Position numbers and translations under genes: made by a program. Below are positions 22,451-34,087 of a stretch of 64,000 bases of DNA, one piece after another. Source of the stretch: Liopterus haemorrhoidalis (lineage: Eukaryota; Arthropoda; Insecta; Coleoptera; Dytiscidae). Below the pieces are notes generated by a model. That model worked only from the letters and a program-made list of their open reading frames with translations, was not told the DNA's origin and did no database searches. The stretch covers positions 60,025,379-60,089,378 of the forward strand of contig OZ020615.1 in NCBI GenBank assembly GCA_963971575.1, written 5' to 3'. The stretch's first letter is position 1; each line of letters begins with the position of its first letter.

Positions 22451-23653
22451 ACCGATGAATATTCCTGCCCCTCATAATATTGTCTTCTAAGCACCCCCCC
22501 CCCCCTCCAAGGAAAAATTACTGGGTGTGTTTGTGTACGGCCCCGCAAATTTTGCGGCTAGCTCTGTTTCAAACAGAAAAATTTCGATAGTCATTCAAAT
22601 CAATACCTGCAATCACCTCCCATTTATTAACATCGCTTGTTTTATCTATTTAAATGTTTGAGAAAATGCTTTTAAACAATTTTGTAATATTTAATTGAAT
22701 TTATACATAATGTGATGTAATATATGTTGAAATATGTACCTTAATTTTGATAAGAAAAGAGGTCGATTTTTAAGATTTCCCAAAAGCAAATATTGAATAA
22801 AATGGCTTGATCCCGAATTACGAAACTCGTTTTAACAGATGACCTTCATGTGGAAAGACACAAAAGTCTTATCGCCTCGAACATAATAAATGTGTTCGTG
22901 ATGTGAAAAATCACATAGCATGTTTTGCGCCTGCGCTCCTTTCCAGGACCAAACACGAAGAAAATAGTTGAGTTATGTTGCTATTGATGCCACCTACTCA
23001 ATACATGGCACTCTATTTTTTATTTCTCACAAAAGCTGAACGTAAACGAATCTAATTTTTCAACAGTTGCGCACAGTTAAGATTATAGACCTTTGGAAGA
23101 AATGACTAGTTGGTGAAAAAAACTGGATGTAGAAGAAGAACTGTTGTTTGCAGTTAATGCATCAATGACATTCCTCCTAATGTAGACCAAAGATATGTTT
23201 TCTAATACCAAAAAACTTTAGATTAATGATCTTCTTTTTTGTCTTTGGGGGTTGAGGGTTGGCTACTTGTTATTTTGATGGTGCGAAGTGGAGTGGTAGC
23301 CCTGTGTTCTTTCTAGTTAATGGGAGGTCCATTAGCTGGACAGAATTAAACAAGATGTATTTAGAATTATTTTCCATTTATCTTAATTTTCTTAACATGT
23401 CTACGAGATGTGTCAAAAATGTATAATTTTTAGATATGATGAACAAGATAATTATAACAAGTAAATAATTATACTTACATTTGTAAAAAATGTGGATTAT
23501 GTCATTAAATAAGAGTTCCCACGGAGATAAAGCATTTATTGTAGTCATATAAAACAAATTGTACAATTTATTAATTAAAATATCGTTCGATTTTAGCAAA
23601 TACTACACTCTAAAAAAAATAGTGTTAAAGAAACTTCATGGTACACTAAAAAA
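22451..23653. other. A+T-rich stretch with a poly-C run
   Basis: A run of about 13 C lies at 22494-22506. A 'RFLRFPKSKY' peptide near 22770, with a Trp six residues later, faintly recalls a THAP core, but no cysteine framework is present. Nothing is called. Confidence 0.35.
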
Positions 23654-23725
23654 TTGATGTTAAGTGTGAATTTTCACACATTTCAGGGTTTTGTAGGTAT
23701 TTAGTCAGTGAATGATGATTATTAG
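23654..23725 (-). mobile_element. 3'-end fragment of the AGGGTTTTGTAGG family
   Basis: Read on the minus strand it ends 'GTGTGAAAATTCACAC' plus 'ttaacatcaa', preceded by 'acctacaaaaccctgaaat'. This matches the complete copies at 34088-34973 and 60692-61756, including the terminal hairpin. Only about 70 bp are present. Confidence 0.7.
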
Positions 23726-23899
23726 AAGGCTAAACGATGAATGCCTGTCACTACATAACACAATTACAAGTGTTGGTTTTAAATTATTTAAATCAATAGG
23801 GGCGACAAGAAGATTGCAGTTAGATTTTTCCTACCGTGTATTAATTACACTAGTACTCCTCTAATTTGGTGGTCATATATCTCTAATAATACCAAATAT

Positions 23900-24420
23900 A
23901 TTTTAACGCATTTTTACCGACCACCAACATATACATATAAGGGAGGTATTGTGATCATACCGATTTTGACATTTCGAGATTTCGATGGATCTCCACGAAT
24001 TGAGGTCCCTACATAATGTTTTGACTATTTTTAGCATCATGTCTGTCTGTCTGCCTGTCTTTCTGGCTGTCTGTCTGTCCGTCTGTCTGTGTACACGTGC
24101 AGAGCAAATTCGGCCAAAAGGATTTTTGTGAAACTTCATATTTAAGCTTTTGACATCAATGGCACGAGTAGATAAACTTTTTGTAAAAATCGGTTGACTA
24201 GAAATAGGAGTTTAGGCGTGTCAATTTTTTTAGATTTTTGCGAATATTCAGCAAACGAAAAATATTTCGAAAAAATTTATTTAACAAAAGTTGCTATAAA
24301 AGTAATAGCTAACAACTTTTATTTAAGTTATTTTTTGATAAAACGAAAATATTTTGAAAAATTTTCGAAATTTTTTCTTAGTATCTATTTTTTCATACTT
24401 ATATGTAACGTGTCATGATA
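23900..24420. mobile_element. Repeat with (CTGT)n core
   Basis: A CTGT tetranucleotide tract (24041-24090, interrupted) is followed by 'gatttttgtgaaacttcat' and 'cgagtagataaac'. This is the layout of the CTGT-containing family at 34.1 and 60.7 kb, but the flanking sequence is different. Possibly a distant relative. Ends not defined. Confidence 0.4.
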
Positions 24421-24869
24421 CATAATATTTCTGTTAGAAAATATTAGGCCAAGTTATTTATTTCTACGCTGCTGCTAGAATGTATTTTATGCAAGTACTT
24501 TGTGATGGAGGTCGGTCCTGTGTTGGCCACAGCTGATTTTTTTTTGTATGGTTGCAAAAATTTCATTTAAATCCAGAACTGGCAACACTGCGGGCTCATT
24601 TGGTCACGCAAGAGCATAACGCTTACAGAGACATTGTTTATATTACGACTATATGAAAAACTAACTCTACTAGAAATGAAATCCCAGATACCGGCCAGTT
24701 TAATTTTTTTTTTATTTTGCTAGTTATGTTGCAAAATAAATTTACGTACCTCTTCTCTACCCATAACAAAATGTATCCATGTATATACAAATATATTTTT
24801 TTAATTTTAGCTAAGATATTAAACGAAAATCTTGGCAAAATTTAGTCAGAATGAAATGTATTTCAAAAA

Positions 24870-25640
24870 TCAGTTACCGTTCATTAATCTGCTCTTAAAG
24901 AGCTTCTATTTAATTTCCCCACAATAAAATTTAAATTAAAACAATATTTTTTTTTTTCAATAACAAAAACTGTAATATTTTCCAAAAACGAAATCAGATC
25001 GAAAATTTCTCTCGTACGTTTCCGGTTCATAGCAATATACATTGCTTAGAACTTTTTCAGATTTTTAATTTAACCCCTTCGGGTTAAAAGGTGTGGGAGA
25101 CTGATTTTTAGTACTTTTTCGGAAAAAATCGTATTAAAATAAAAAAATAAATAAATAAATAAAATAAAAAACTACTTCCCTTTCTTTTATCGTCTTAAGA
25201 GCTTTCTTTGATACCACACAATATTTTAAAAAATAATTTTTTCGACTACAAAAAAAAAACAATATTTTGCGAAAAACCAAGCTGATCAAAATTTCCTGTT
25301 GAACTATTTTGGTTCCCATCAATGTACAATATTGAGATTTTTTTCAGATTTTTAGTCCACACTGGGAGATACGGTGGGAGACAAAAGTTTTTTGCCATTT
25401 TATTGACAAAAACCACATAAAAAAAAAAGATTTTTCAAAAATAAAAATTTGTGCATCCTCGCATAATGAGGTTTCATTTGATACCACTCAAAATTTAAAA
25501 AAATATAATTATTTTTCCATTATATACACTTTCAATTCTTCCGGTCGATTCAAAATTTCAATTCTACCAGTCCATTCTTTTTGTAAACTTTGGTACATCA
25601 AAATTTTTTCCTATTAGCGTTTCTAGAAAAATCGTGTTCC
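24870..25640 (-). mobile_element. Diverged tandem pieces of the AGGGTTTTGTAGG family
   Basis: On the minus strand, blocks equivalent to 'tatcaaatgaaag' and to 'aaatctgaaaaa.ttcta' plus 'aatgtacattg' recur at about 25030-25110, 25190-25370 and 25470-25600. They appear as diverged head-to-tail copies without intact ends. Confidence 0.45.
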
Positions 25641-25694
25641 TTCAATTTTGATACATCCTGTATAGATTACTTTATAGCGTAGTACTAGCTGCTA

Positions 25695-25851
25695 TTTTTT
25701 TTTTTTACTTCTCCATAATGCTCTTTGCTATTAACGCAATTATCCAGGATTCTAATTTATCATGATAAAAATTTCCGTGCCTGAACAGGATTCGAACAGA
25801 AGACCTTAGCAACACAAGGCACGTGTGTTACCACTACGCTACGCCGGTCGG
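25695..25851 (-). mobile_element. tRNA-derived SINE, copy 1
   Basis: On the minus strand the head begins GACCGGCGTAGCGTAGTGG, containing an A-box-like TAGCGTAGTGG, and then GTTCGAATCCT, a good B-box. This is the internal RNA polymerase III promoter arrangement of tRNA-derived SINEs. The body follows and ends in a poly-A tail (T run at 25695-25706). Flanks GTACTAGCTGCTA (25682-25694) and GTACTAACTGCTA (25852-25864) match at 12 of 13 positions, the target duplication expected of LINE-driven insertion. Copy 2 is at 38807. Confidence 0.88.
25777..25850 (-). promoter_or_regulatory. Internal Pol III promoter (tRNA-like head of SINE)
   Basis: A-box-like TAGCGTAGTGG and B-box GTTCGAATCCT are spaced as in a tRNA gene. 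The cloverleaf is degraded, so it is not expected to be a working tRNA. Confidence 0.7.
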
Positions 25852-25864
25852 GTACTAACTGCTA

Positions 25865-26559
25865 AATTGTTGTCAATTTGCAGTAGTTATTTTTAAGAAA
25901 AATCGGTACCATCAAAATATTTTGAAAAATGATTCTTTGAAAACCTTATCTCAACACAATACTTGAACAAATCTATTATTTGACACCAGTATCTTAAATT
26001 TGAAAAATGAAGGCACCACCCATCAGTTGGTTCCCAGGAATCAAATGACATTTTGTTCAAAAAATTCTTATTTGAAAAATAACCAAAACAACCTTCAATC
26101 TTACAATCATTAAACAAACTGCGTACGTTATTTTAAACCCTCTTTAACAAAATGTCAGATACAAGGTCATAGCATCGGAGTACAGTCAGGTATAACCCCA
26201 ATTAATCTACTTGTACTTCCCTTACATGATCCGTCAAGTTTGTCCAGTAACATCGAACCGAAACTAAAAGTTTCGAAAGTTGAAAAATTACTTGAACATT
26301 ATTCAAAATGACGTGGCATAAGGAAAGACTGGTATAAGAAAAGATGAAAAATATCCTTGCTGGGACGGATACACGGTAGACATTTTGTTTCCCAGCGTTG
26401 CTCAATGTTGGATATAAAAATACTTTGAATAAGTACAATGTAATTGTGTTAAGGTATTTACATAACCAAGGGTAGTAATTGTATGGACACTCTTTGATTT
26501 TTGGATCTTGATAAATATGTTTTATTAAATGTATATAAAGAAAGATTTTTATTCATCTT
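25865..26559. other. A+T-rich stretch without recognisable features
   Basis: Nothing assigned. Confidence 0.4.
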
Positions 26560-26940
26560 TTGTTTTTTTTTCGTGGATTTGCAAACGTTTTTTGGTAGTT
26601 CAATAAACACCACGTGCACCAACGGGGGGGGGGGCTCAGGGAATTGAATTGATTAGTCTTCTTATTATAAAGAATTTGTATTATATACATTTTTTTGTTA
26701 AGCCAATAATAAGGGAGATATTTTAAATTTTGTAATAAACAATTTTAAAATCAGTTTTCATCCTGTTTTTTTTTTTTCGTGGATTTGCAAACGTTTTTTG
26801 GTAGTTCAATAAACACTACGCGCACCAGTGGGGGGGGGGGCTCAGGGGATTGAATTAATTAGTCTTCTTATTATAAAGAATTTTTATTATATACTTTTTT
26901 CTGTTAAGCCCATAACAAGGGAGATACTTTGTTATAAAAA
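26560..26940. repeat. Tandem duplication of ~204 bp with G runs
   Basis: 'tttcgtggatttgcaaacg' plus 'ttttttggtagttcaataaa' occurs from 26567 and again from 26771. Each copy is followed by a run of 9-11 G (26623-26632, 26831-26840), 'ctcaggg.attgaatt' and 'attataaagaattt.tatta'. The copies are about 90% identical by eye, so the duplication is fairly recent. The G run plus 'gctcagg' recalls the repeat edge at 53165. Confidence 0.85.
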
Positions 26941-27396
26941 ATGTTTCCAAATTCTGAGGGGGTGTCCTAGAATAAAAATTTTGAGATGCCTTATAGCCTA
27001 TGTTCGAATCCTGGTTTTACTCTATCATCATGGCAAATTACGAGAAAATATGTTTTTGCATGACTCGGACAAACAGACAGACAAAAATTGTTTTTTTGCG
27101 GATATTGTTTTATAATCATGTGAAACGTGTATTATCCGTCACATTTTGTAATACGTAACTAACAGGGAAAGTTCATTTTTTATGTTGTATATTGACAATA
27201 TACATTATACTATATATTAATAATATTATCATAGTATTAGTTCACACGGATACGCCAAATTCTGTTTACACTACAACAGTCACCAAAGTAACCAGATCTA
27301 GTTTCGTATTACAAATTGAAGATTATATAACTAAATATGTGATCGAAAAAATACCACCGATACAACAGATATAACGTTCAATTTTTATTAATGTAC
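26941..27396. other. Upstream part of dispersed-family copy 2, then unassigned
   Basis: 27070-27130 matches 12440-12500 of dispersed-family copy 1 ('gacaaaaa.tgt..tttttgc'). The rest shows no motif. Confidence 0.4.
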
Positions 27397-27799
27397 AGGC
27401 TATTCCAAACGATTAGGCGGAACTAAATGGAAATTTCGTTCTTTTAGGTTGTCACGAGAAGGAACCTTGCTTGGGTTATTTCGTGTTTCACGTTTGGTAT
27501 GGGAAAATTTAAAATTCCAACAGTGAAACCATGGAAACGAATGACATATGTCACAAATTTTAATACAATTTTTCATATTTTAAATACAAAAACAAAAAAT
27601 AAATGGGAAATTTTTATTAAGAATGACAAAAAATTTAAATTCATTAAAAGTACATTTTATAATGCCGATCAATTTAATCTAGAATTTGCAATGTGAGTAT
27701 GATTTACAAAGCTTAAACAAAATGACCAAAAGTCCGAATTAATAGATAAAAATTACTAGATTTTAAAATCTAGCTCCACCTAAACGTTTTGAATAGCCT
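27397..27799. mobile_element. Miniature element with AGGCTATTC ends, ~400 bp
   Basis: The left end AGGCTATTCCAAACGATTAG pairs with the right end, which reads in reverse TAGGCTATTCAAAACGTTTA. 'gcggaacta' and 'tagctccac' extend the inverted repeat to about 30 bp. TA lies outside the right end, compatible with a short TA-type duplication. An internal 65-codon frame (27499-27696) is Lys/Phe-rich and unassigned. Relatives: 56095-56276, the fragment at 41968-42000, and the right edge of dispersed-family copy 1. Confidence 0.7.
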
Positions 27800-27839
27800 A
27801 GAGATGATTTATAAAAAGTATTAATTTATTTTAAGATAG

Positions 27840-28915
27840 TTTAAAAAAGGGGGCAGACTTACATTTCATCGGCTCTGATCCATTTTGTGGACTGTCTTTA
27901 TTTTTACTTTTTTTGCCACAAATGTCAAAATTTTAGACCGTAACTCAAAAGTGACCATATATTTGTGATCTAAGGCTAAAAATATATAGGTATACCAATA
28001 TCCAACGAATACAAAAAATTTTTATTCCTAAAATTTTAAAATTTTGATCAAAAAATTTTTGACTTGGATTTCGGCCAAAATATAATTTTAAGTTAATTTT
28101 GGGGTGAAAATTATGAAAAAAATATTTAAAAAATTCATACTTTCCTAGTTTTTGAATTAAATCCAATTTGGTTAATTTTTTTGCCTATAATTCCAAAACT
28201 TTTGCCCAAACTTCAAATTGGACCAAATTTTATGAATCTATGACCAAAAATACATATTTGTACCAATTTTCAATAAAATCGGAGACAAAAATTTTTTGCT
28301 TCAAATTCACGATTTTTTTAAGGTCTACCCCTTACGTTTTTTTCGTTTTTTGGCCATTTTCAAGGGTTTTGGATTTCTGCCCATACAAAACTTAATAATT
28401 GGTTTATTAAAGCCCAATTTTTTTTTTAGACTAAACAATATACGCGAATTTTAAAAATTCAAACCGCAGATTTCTAACCCTAACCATTTTTTAGTTAGGA
28501 TTTATCAAAATTTACAAAAAATTTAAAAAAAAAATAAAAATTTTCAAAAAATTTATTTGTTTCAAAATTTAGCTATAAGTCAATTAGGACCTCAAGATTT
28601 CAAAAATTTCAACCGCAGGTCTTTATCACATTTCATTTTTGAGATACGTCCATGTGAAGATGAAAATTTCTATAAATCTCGCCATATTATAATTTGTCAT
28701 AATTTTAAAATACGCAAAACGAATAAAGCCTCAATTTTTTTCTAGACTAAATAAACTATGAAGAATCCAAAAATTTTAACCGCAGGTTATTATCTCTAAC
28801 CGTTTTTGAGTTGTGATTTTTTTAAATTCACAATTTCCACAAATAATGGAAATTATGCCATTAAAACAAAATTGTTGTAATCTCAAAACACGTTAAACGA
28901 TTAAAGCCCCAAAGA
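27840..28915. mobile_element. Dispersed internally repetitive family, copy 2
   Basis: It parallels copy 1 from 'gggggcag.ct.acatttcat' through 'gtctaccccttacg', 'accgcag.t' and the 'ctagactaaataaacta' units. It stops near 28915, where copy 1 continues for two more units, so it is 3'-truncated. Colinear similarity by eye is about 80%. Confidence 0.7.
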
Positions 28916-28970
28916 GGATAAACGAGATAATAAGTACAGCTTCTTACAAATACTGCCTGAATTTTATTTC

Positions 28971-29915
28971 AGTTGGTGTTTTGGGTGGTATGAAAGCCTC
29001 CTACCGAAGGGAAATCGAGTCCATTCCCGCCTGCAGATCTTCTGCCACCTCTTTGATCTGCAGGATGCAGAAAGTTGCTTGGGTCACTCCGCATTGTACG
29101 GGCACTGGATCTGGCGTAATTTCCGTTTCTACATATCATCAGGGTTTGGGATGCAGCCGTGTGTATTTAGCTCCTACTATAGTATAACATGACTCAAAAG
29201 GTTGCTGAAGTTTGCGATTAGTGGACGCTTGTCAAGACCTGACAAACCCCATCTTACATGGAGTAAGATTGCAAAAAGCAGTGCTGCTCGGATCTTTTCG
29301 CAATGTGCGGACGCTGGATTTGGTGTGAGCTCATTGCTCGCATATCATCAGGGTTTGGGATGCGGCCGATTGCTGGGATAAAGCTCTTCGACCTTCCCGT
29401 GAAGGTAAGAGGAGAGCGTCTCGTCTGTGTCGAAGACGTTGCGGGCAAAGCTAGACGGTACTGGCGGGACTATAAACCCCCCTTATTTAATAATTATAAT
29501 AATAATAATAATAATAATAGCTCCACTAGTCTCTAGTATGACGCGGCTCAAAAGGTTGCTGAAGTTTGAGATTAGTGGACGCTTGTCAAGACCTGACAAA
29601 CCCCAATAATAATAATAATAATAATAATAGTTGGTGTTTTGGGTGGTATGAAAGCCTCCTATCGAAGGGAAATCGAGTCCATTCCCGCCTGCAGATCTTC
29701 TGCCAACTCTTTGATCTGCATGATTCAGAAAACAATGCTGCTCGGCTCACTCTGCATTTTGTGGATACTGGATCTGGCATAATTTCCGCGTCTGCATATC
29801 GCCAGGGTTTGCAGCCGTGTGTATTTAGCTCCACTAGTCTCTAGTATGACGCGGCTCAATAGGTTGCTGAAGTTTGCGATTAGTGGACGCTTGTCAAGAC
29901 CTGACAAACCCCAAA
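28971..29915. repeat. Tandem TAA-tailed units
   Basis: Unit A (28971-29250) and unit C (29629-29912) both run from 'agttggtgttttgggtgg' to 'gtcaagacctgacaaacccc'. A partial unit (29520-29605) repeats the last 90 bp, and a longer variant segment (29251-29486) continues from unit A. (TAA)n tracts follow the units at 29495-29519, 29605-29628 and 29913. This looks like LINE 3'-tail or SINE units joined head to tail by their TAA tails. The parent family is not recognised. Confidence 0.7.
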
Positions 29916-30837
29916 TAATAATAATAACAAATATAAAGATACTGAATGTTATTATAATTATTTTAAGTTGTAATAAATATAAAAGTAAAGGAAATTATTA
30001 ATGAATTTCAATAAATCGTCAGCAGGTATATATATTGCGAGTTGAGTCCCACAGTTGTTGTAACATATACGTTGAATTAATATCGTGTGCCGTATGCAAG
30101 AGAGGGCCGTCAAAGATGATCGCGTTCCAAATTACCGAATCATTCAAACTGTTTGTTCATAGCGGCAACAATTAGTATTGCGGACGGGTGTGTGTGCGTG
30201 TGTGTGTGTACACTTGTAGGTAATGGATGGAACACTGCTGTACTCAGATATACCTATCCACACTCAGCACTAAACAGTGTTTTTGAAACAATTGGATTGA
30301 TGTTTTAATTCCACCTCTCTCATTTCTTGGGCAGTGTCAGTCGAATTGGCTTTTGCAAGCACTAACCCGAGTCCATCTTGATCTGCAGTAAATATTTAGA
30401 AAATGAAAAATCTAAATGATAATGGATTCAGATAAAGGACTGAGATATACAGGTCGTCCTAGGAAGAAAGGAGAATATTCTGAGAGGCCAAGGTATTAGT
30501 CATTTTAAGAAAAAATACCCATATAAACGTGTCCTATTCCGAAAGGTTTCCAAAATAGCATCAATTTGGTGCGCGATATTTAATTAGGTGCGGTATTTTA
30601 CTTAAATATAATTCAACCTAAGAAATTTCTGCATCCATAACAATGTAAGGTAGTTATGGAGTGCAGTGTTGTTATGTTCGAAGTGCATATGTATATAGCC
30701 GTAGAATAAATTAGTAGTTTACTCCCATACAATAATTTTCGCGCATAATTTTAAAACAAAATATGAGAAAATTATGAATTTCGCTCAACTTCTTTTGTTT
30801 CTTATTTTATACACAGTGTCTATTTTATTCCTTAGAA
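29916..30837. other. Unassigned stretch with a TG microsatellite
   Basis: A (TG)n tract with one interruption lies at 30187-30210. The region 30050-30280 is less A+T-rich and does not recur here. No gene signal was found. Confidence 0.4.
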
Positions 30838-31205
30838 CAGCGGTTCCCAACCTGGAGTACGCGCACTCCAGGATATACGCGGAGGATCGGTTGGGGGTAC
30901 GCGAAAATAATATAGATAATGGCGAAAAACACCAGAGTTTTACAGAGGCTTACGTTTAAGTTAACAAAGAAAAATTGATTGAACTGTCGACTGATCTCAT
31001 TGACTTCTGGGCAGTAGTGAAAGAAATGATCAAGAACTTAGTGAAAAAGCAATAAAATAAGTATTACCTTTCACGAATACAGAACTAGTCGAAAGATAAT
31101 TTTCTTCTTATGCGTACATTAAGAACAAATATCGCAATAAGCTTGACGCAGCACCTGATTTCAGGTTATATCAGTCTTCATTTAGACGTGCAGACACCTT
31201 TATTT
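30838..31205 (+). mobile_element. hAT element with transposase C-terminus
   Basis: CAGCGGTTCCCAACCTGGAG (30838 on) is a classic hAT left terminus, followed by 'gtacgcg' repeats. From about 30975, in shifting frames, the C-terminal hAT region reads PFTNTELVER, then FSSYAYIKNKYRNKLDAAPD, matching the dimerisation domain ('LP F.TT.L.E..FS....IK.KYRN.LD..PD') of BED-finger hAT transposases. The rest of the transposase is deleted. The right end is not clear because the 3' part is folded into the inverted duplication at 31189. Confidence 0.75.
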
Positions 31206-31424
31206 TGGACGTTTGCCATTGCTGATAGTACTAGGCTAGAATAGTACAATATAATGAGTATTAATATCAACTGCTCAACAATCTGTTTCCGAAACGTCCG
31301 AATTTATATTTTTTTATATTACTCTTGAAGTATTATATCTTTTTGATATTAATACTTATTATATTGCACTATTCTAGCCTAGTACTATCAGCAATGGCAA
31401 ACGTCCAAAATAAAGGTGTCTGCA
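31189..31424. repeat. Large inverted duplication, 82-bp arms
   Basis: The left arm 31189-31270 and right arm 31343-31424 are reverse complements with two mismatches, separated by a 72-bp loop. The left arm starts inside the hAT transposase tail (codons for RADTFI), so the right arm is an inverted copy of that element's 3' end. A diverged copy of the loop plus right arm occurs at 57616-57755. Confidence 0.92.
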
Positions 31425-32807
31425 TTAATATTGGACCATTGCAAAATAATTTCAAAGATATTATTCATTTAGACCTGATTTTAAAAAACTCGAATCCTTG
31501 AAACAAGTTCAAGGATCGCATTATAATTATTAAGAACCACGATGAAAAACTCTCATATCAAGATGAATAATTGCTATTTAAAATTTGACGAATAGTTATT
31601 CTACTTTCAACATAAGTTAATGTGGGTAAAAATTATTTTAATGCTGTTTTTATTTGTTTTTATCTTTGCTAATATAAAATTTAAAAAAATAATAATAATA
31701 AAAGCATATAAATGTCATTGCCTAACATAATAAAATTTAAAATCAAATTAAGGGATTGAACCTCGTAAAAGAGTACATGATTTATTTTAATCTCGTTTGT
31801 TGAAAATATAAATGATTAACTATTTAGTTAAAATTCTGATGAAAATAAATTTTTCTGAATTATTATGGTAACAACACATTTGAAGATACAAATATTTTAT
31901 TCAAGTAAATTCCGAAATCTCAAGGAGCAGACATTTCATATCGACAATCGATAGTTTCCAGACATTTAACTGTAAAGTTATAGTAGACCTTTGGGGAGTA
32001 CGTCTGTTGGTTAATATAGCATCTAGAATTATTATACTAAGATACAAAGTTGAATAAACATTGTGGTCCATCTATAAGGGTCTCTCCTTCTTTAACTAAT
32101 TGATCAATGGTTGATAAAAATTCCTTTCAGATCTTGTTTACCATTATGAACTGTTTTATCCTCACCACGTATCTTATCCACTGTAATCGTCTTGAATTTA
32201 TCTAGCCTACTCTCTATTTGATACTTATTGTTATGAGGAATATTTGGAAAAAATATTTTGCTTGCTTACATCCAAAATGTATACAAAAAAAATTTATCAG
32301 AATCAAAACTCATCTATAGCACAAACAATCCGCGATCAAAGTTTAAGTGATTAGTTGTTTATGTAGCAGAATGTTGAGAAACACTGTATAGTAGGTCTGA
32401 TAGGCATTAGGCAGTCCAGGACTGGCAAGGGAACTGGGAGCAGGAGTTCGCGAGCCGGATTGCGAGGACGGTTGCACGGGACGTGGATTGAACACTGTCC
32501 ATTATCACACGTATCCATCACACGTCTAGAGCTGTATCAATGCTGGACCAATGTGTGAGACTAAAGCCTTATCCCTGTTTCCTCACAACCAACTTGAATT
32601 TATAGTTGAATAATAGTATATTAAAACACAAGTTTCATAACGCATGATTTTGCCACACGCGGAGATGTTAGAAAACGAGTCGTGAAGCAACGAGTTTTCT
32701 AATCGACAAGTACGGCAAAAAGCCTTATGTATACTTTGTTTTCACACTAAGCCAAAAAGAATTCAATGTTTGCTTACTAAACTCGGTTCTAAGTTTTGTA
32801 CCACAAC
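31425..32807. other. A+T-rich stretch; one LINE-like antisense fragment
   Basis: 'tcaccacgtatcttatccac' plus 'tgtaatcgtct' at 32163-32192 matches 'catcacgtgtcctatccact' plus 'gtaatcatct' at 49003-49031, an interspersed fragment probably from a LINE tail. Otherwise nothing is assigned. Confidence 0.35.
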
Positions 32808-33008
32808 TTAATTCGGCAAATTCTGAATATCATCTTCATCAAAACCTTCGATGCCTTCGGAAATGGCTATATGACTAATATCTTCGACGATATTTTCAAC
32901 ATAATTTTCATGAACTTCAGCAATTTCACTGAACAATCTTTTCCAAACACCCTTCATAAACGACTGAGTGACTTCATTCCACGCTTTGTCGATGTGTCTG
33001 ATAGCTTA
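32808..33008 (-). pseudogene. Tigger/CENP-B-like transposase C-terminus
   Basis: The minus-strand frame begins IRHIDKAWNEVTQSFMKGVW and ends FDEDDIQNLPN before a stop. The order 'I..AW..V....M...W' and an acidic 'DEDDI..L' closing motif is the C-terminal domain of Tigger (TIGD/jerky-like) transposases. A stop interrupts the frame at the upstream edge. No TIRs are visible nearby. This sequence differs from the other Tigger families in the window. Confidence 0.65.
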
Positions 33009-33903
33009 AAAATCTTAAATTGTCGGTCGCATTATAACGAATCCGCACTAGCCGGAGTCACAATGAACGGGGTTACCTGTACTGGGATTTTCCTATGAAT
33101 TTTATATTCTTTACAAGCATTTCTTTCTTTTCCTTTACTATAGATACTTATTGATTTCCATACATAAACAAATTCCCATATTAGTCATTAAAGAAAAAAA
33201 ACTTGTGTAGGGGAGTGTCATGTTGAATAGTTGGACCCCCTCGTCATGTTTTCGATATCGAAACAATTGTATAGAAAATTGAATATAGACGCACAATATG
33301 GACGTCCTGTTGTTCGTCCCGCGTCTGTCAATATTCCATCAGGCTCTGATTTATGTTCCACGTCCCGAATTCCTTGTTCATTATTCATGTACACGCGGTT
33401 GAAAAAATAAAACTCCGTGTGTGATCACGATGAGAAATGATCACAACCAGCCAATATTTATAATGCATTTTTTTTATTATTTATCAAATCTTTTTGGCTA
33501 ATCAATAATGTGTTTAACACCCGGTGCTGGGGGTAATTGTGATATTTTATCGCGAAATACACGATTTTTTGTTGGCGAAAAATTTATCATATTTGGGGTA
33601 TGGGAAATTTTTATATTTGATTGATTGTAAAATGTAGGAATATTTATTTTTTGTTTGGCAAATTTAAATATACAAAAACTACGCGCGCTACTTAGTACCT
33701 AGTAATTGGAGAGGAGAAATAGCTATTTGATATAATGCAGCTGTTATTTGTGAGTCGATTGCTGTCGAGTTTGTTTTGCCAAGTTATTTCCTTCTAATGT
33801 TATAGAGGATTTTGTGATTCGTTTTTTCCACGGCGATTTTTAAAATGGACATAATCAACGAGCGCGTTTCTGTGTAAAATTTTGTTTCAAACTTAGTAAA
33901 ACG
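33009..33903. other. A+T-rich stretch without recognisable features
   Basis: Nothing assigned. Confidence 0.4.
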
Positions 33904-34087
33904 CAGTGTTGTATCGTATCTAGTTACAAGTATCTAGACAGAGCCGCAGAAAGGGGGGGCGGAGGGGGTTAGCGCGGGGTTTAGTGCGCTAGGGTTAGCG
34001 CACTAAAGAAAAAGGCGCCACATTGCGAAGGTGAGGACCTTTTTTTTTTTGCTCATCATTTGGATTTTAGGAGGTGAGGACTTTTTT

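Noticed and set aside
22740..22920. Faint THAP-like peptide (RFLRFPKSKY)
   Set aside because: No cysteine pair upstream and stops on both sides. Too short to support a call.
25777..25850. Functional tRNA gene
   Set aside because: The boxes fit, but the sequence is continuous with a SINE body, poly-A tail and target duplications, and the cloverleaf is degraded.
29486..29628. CRISPR-like spaced repeats
   Set aside because: The repeats are long retroelement units separated by (TAA)n tails, with no constant spacer length. Not a CRISPR array.
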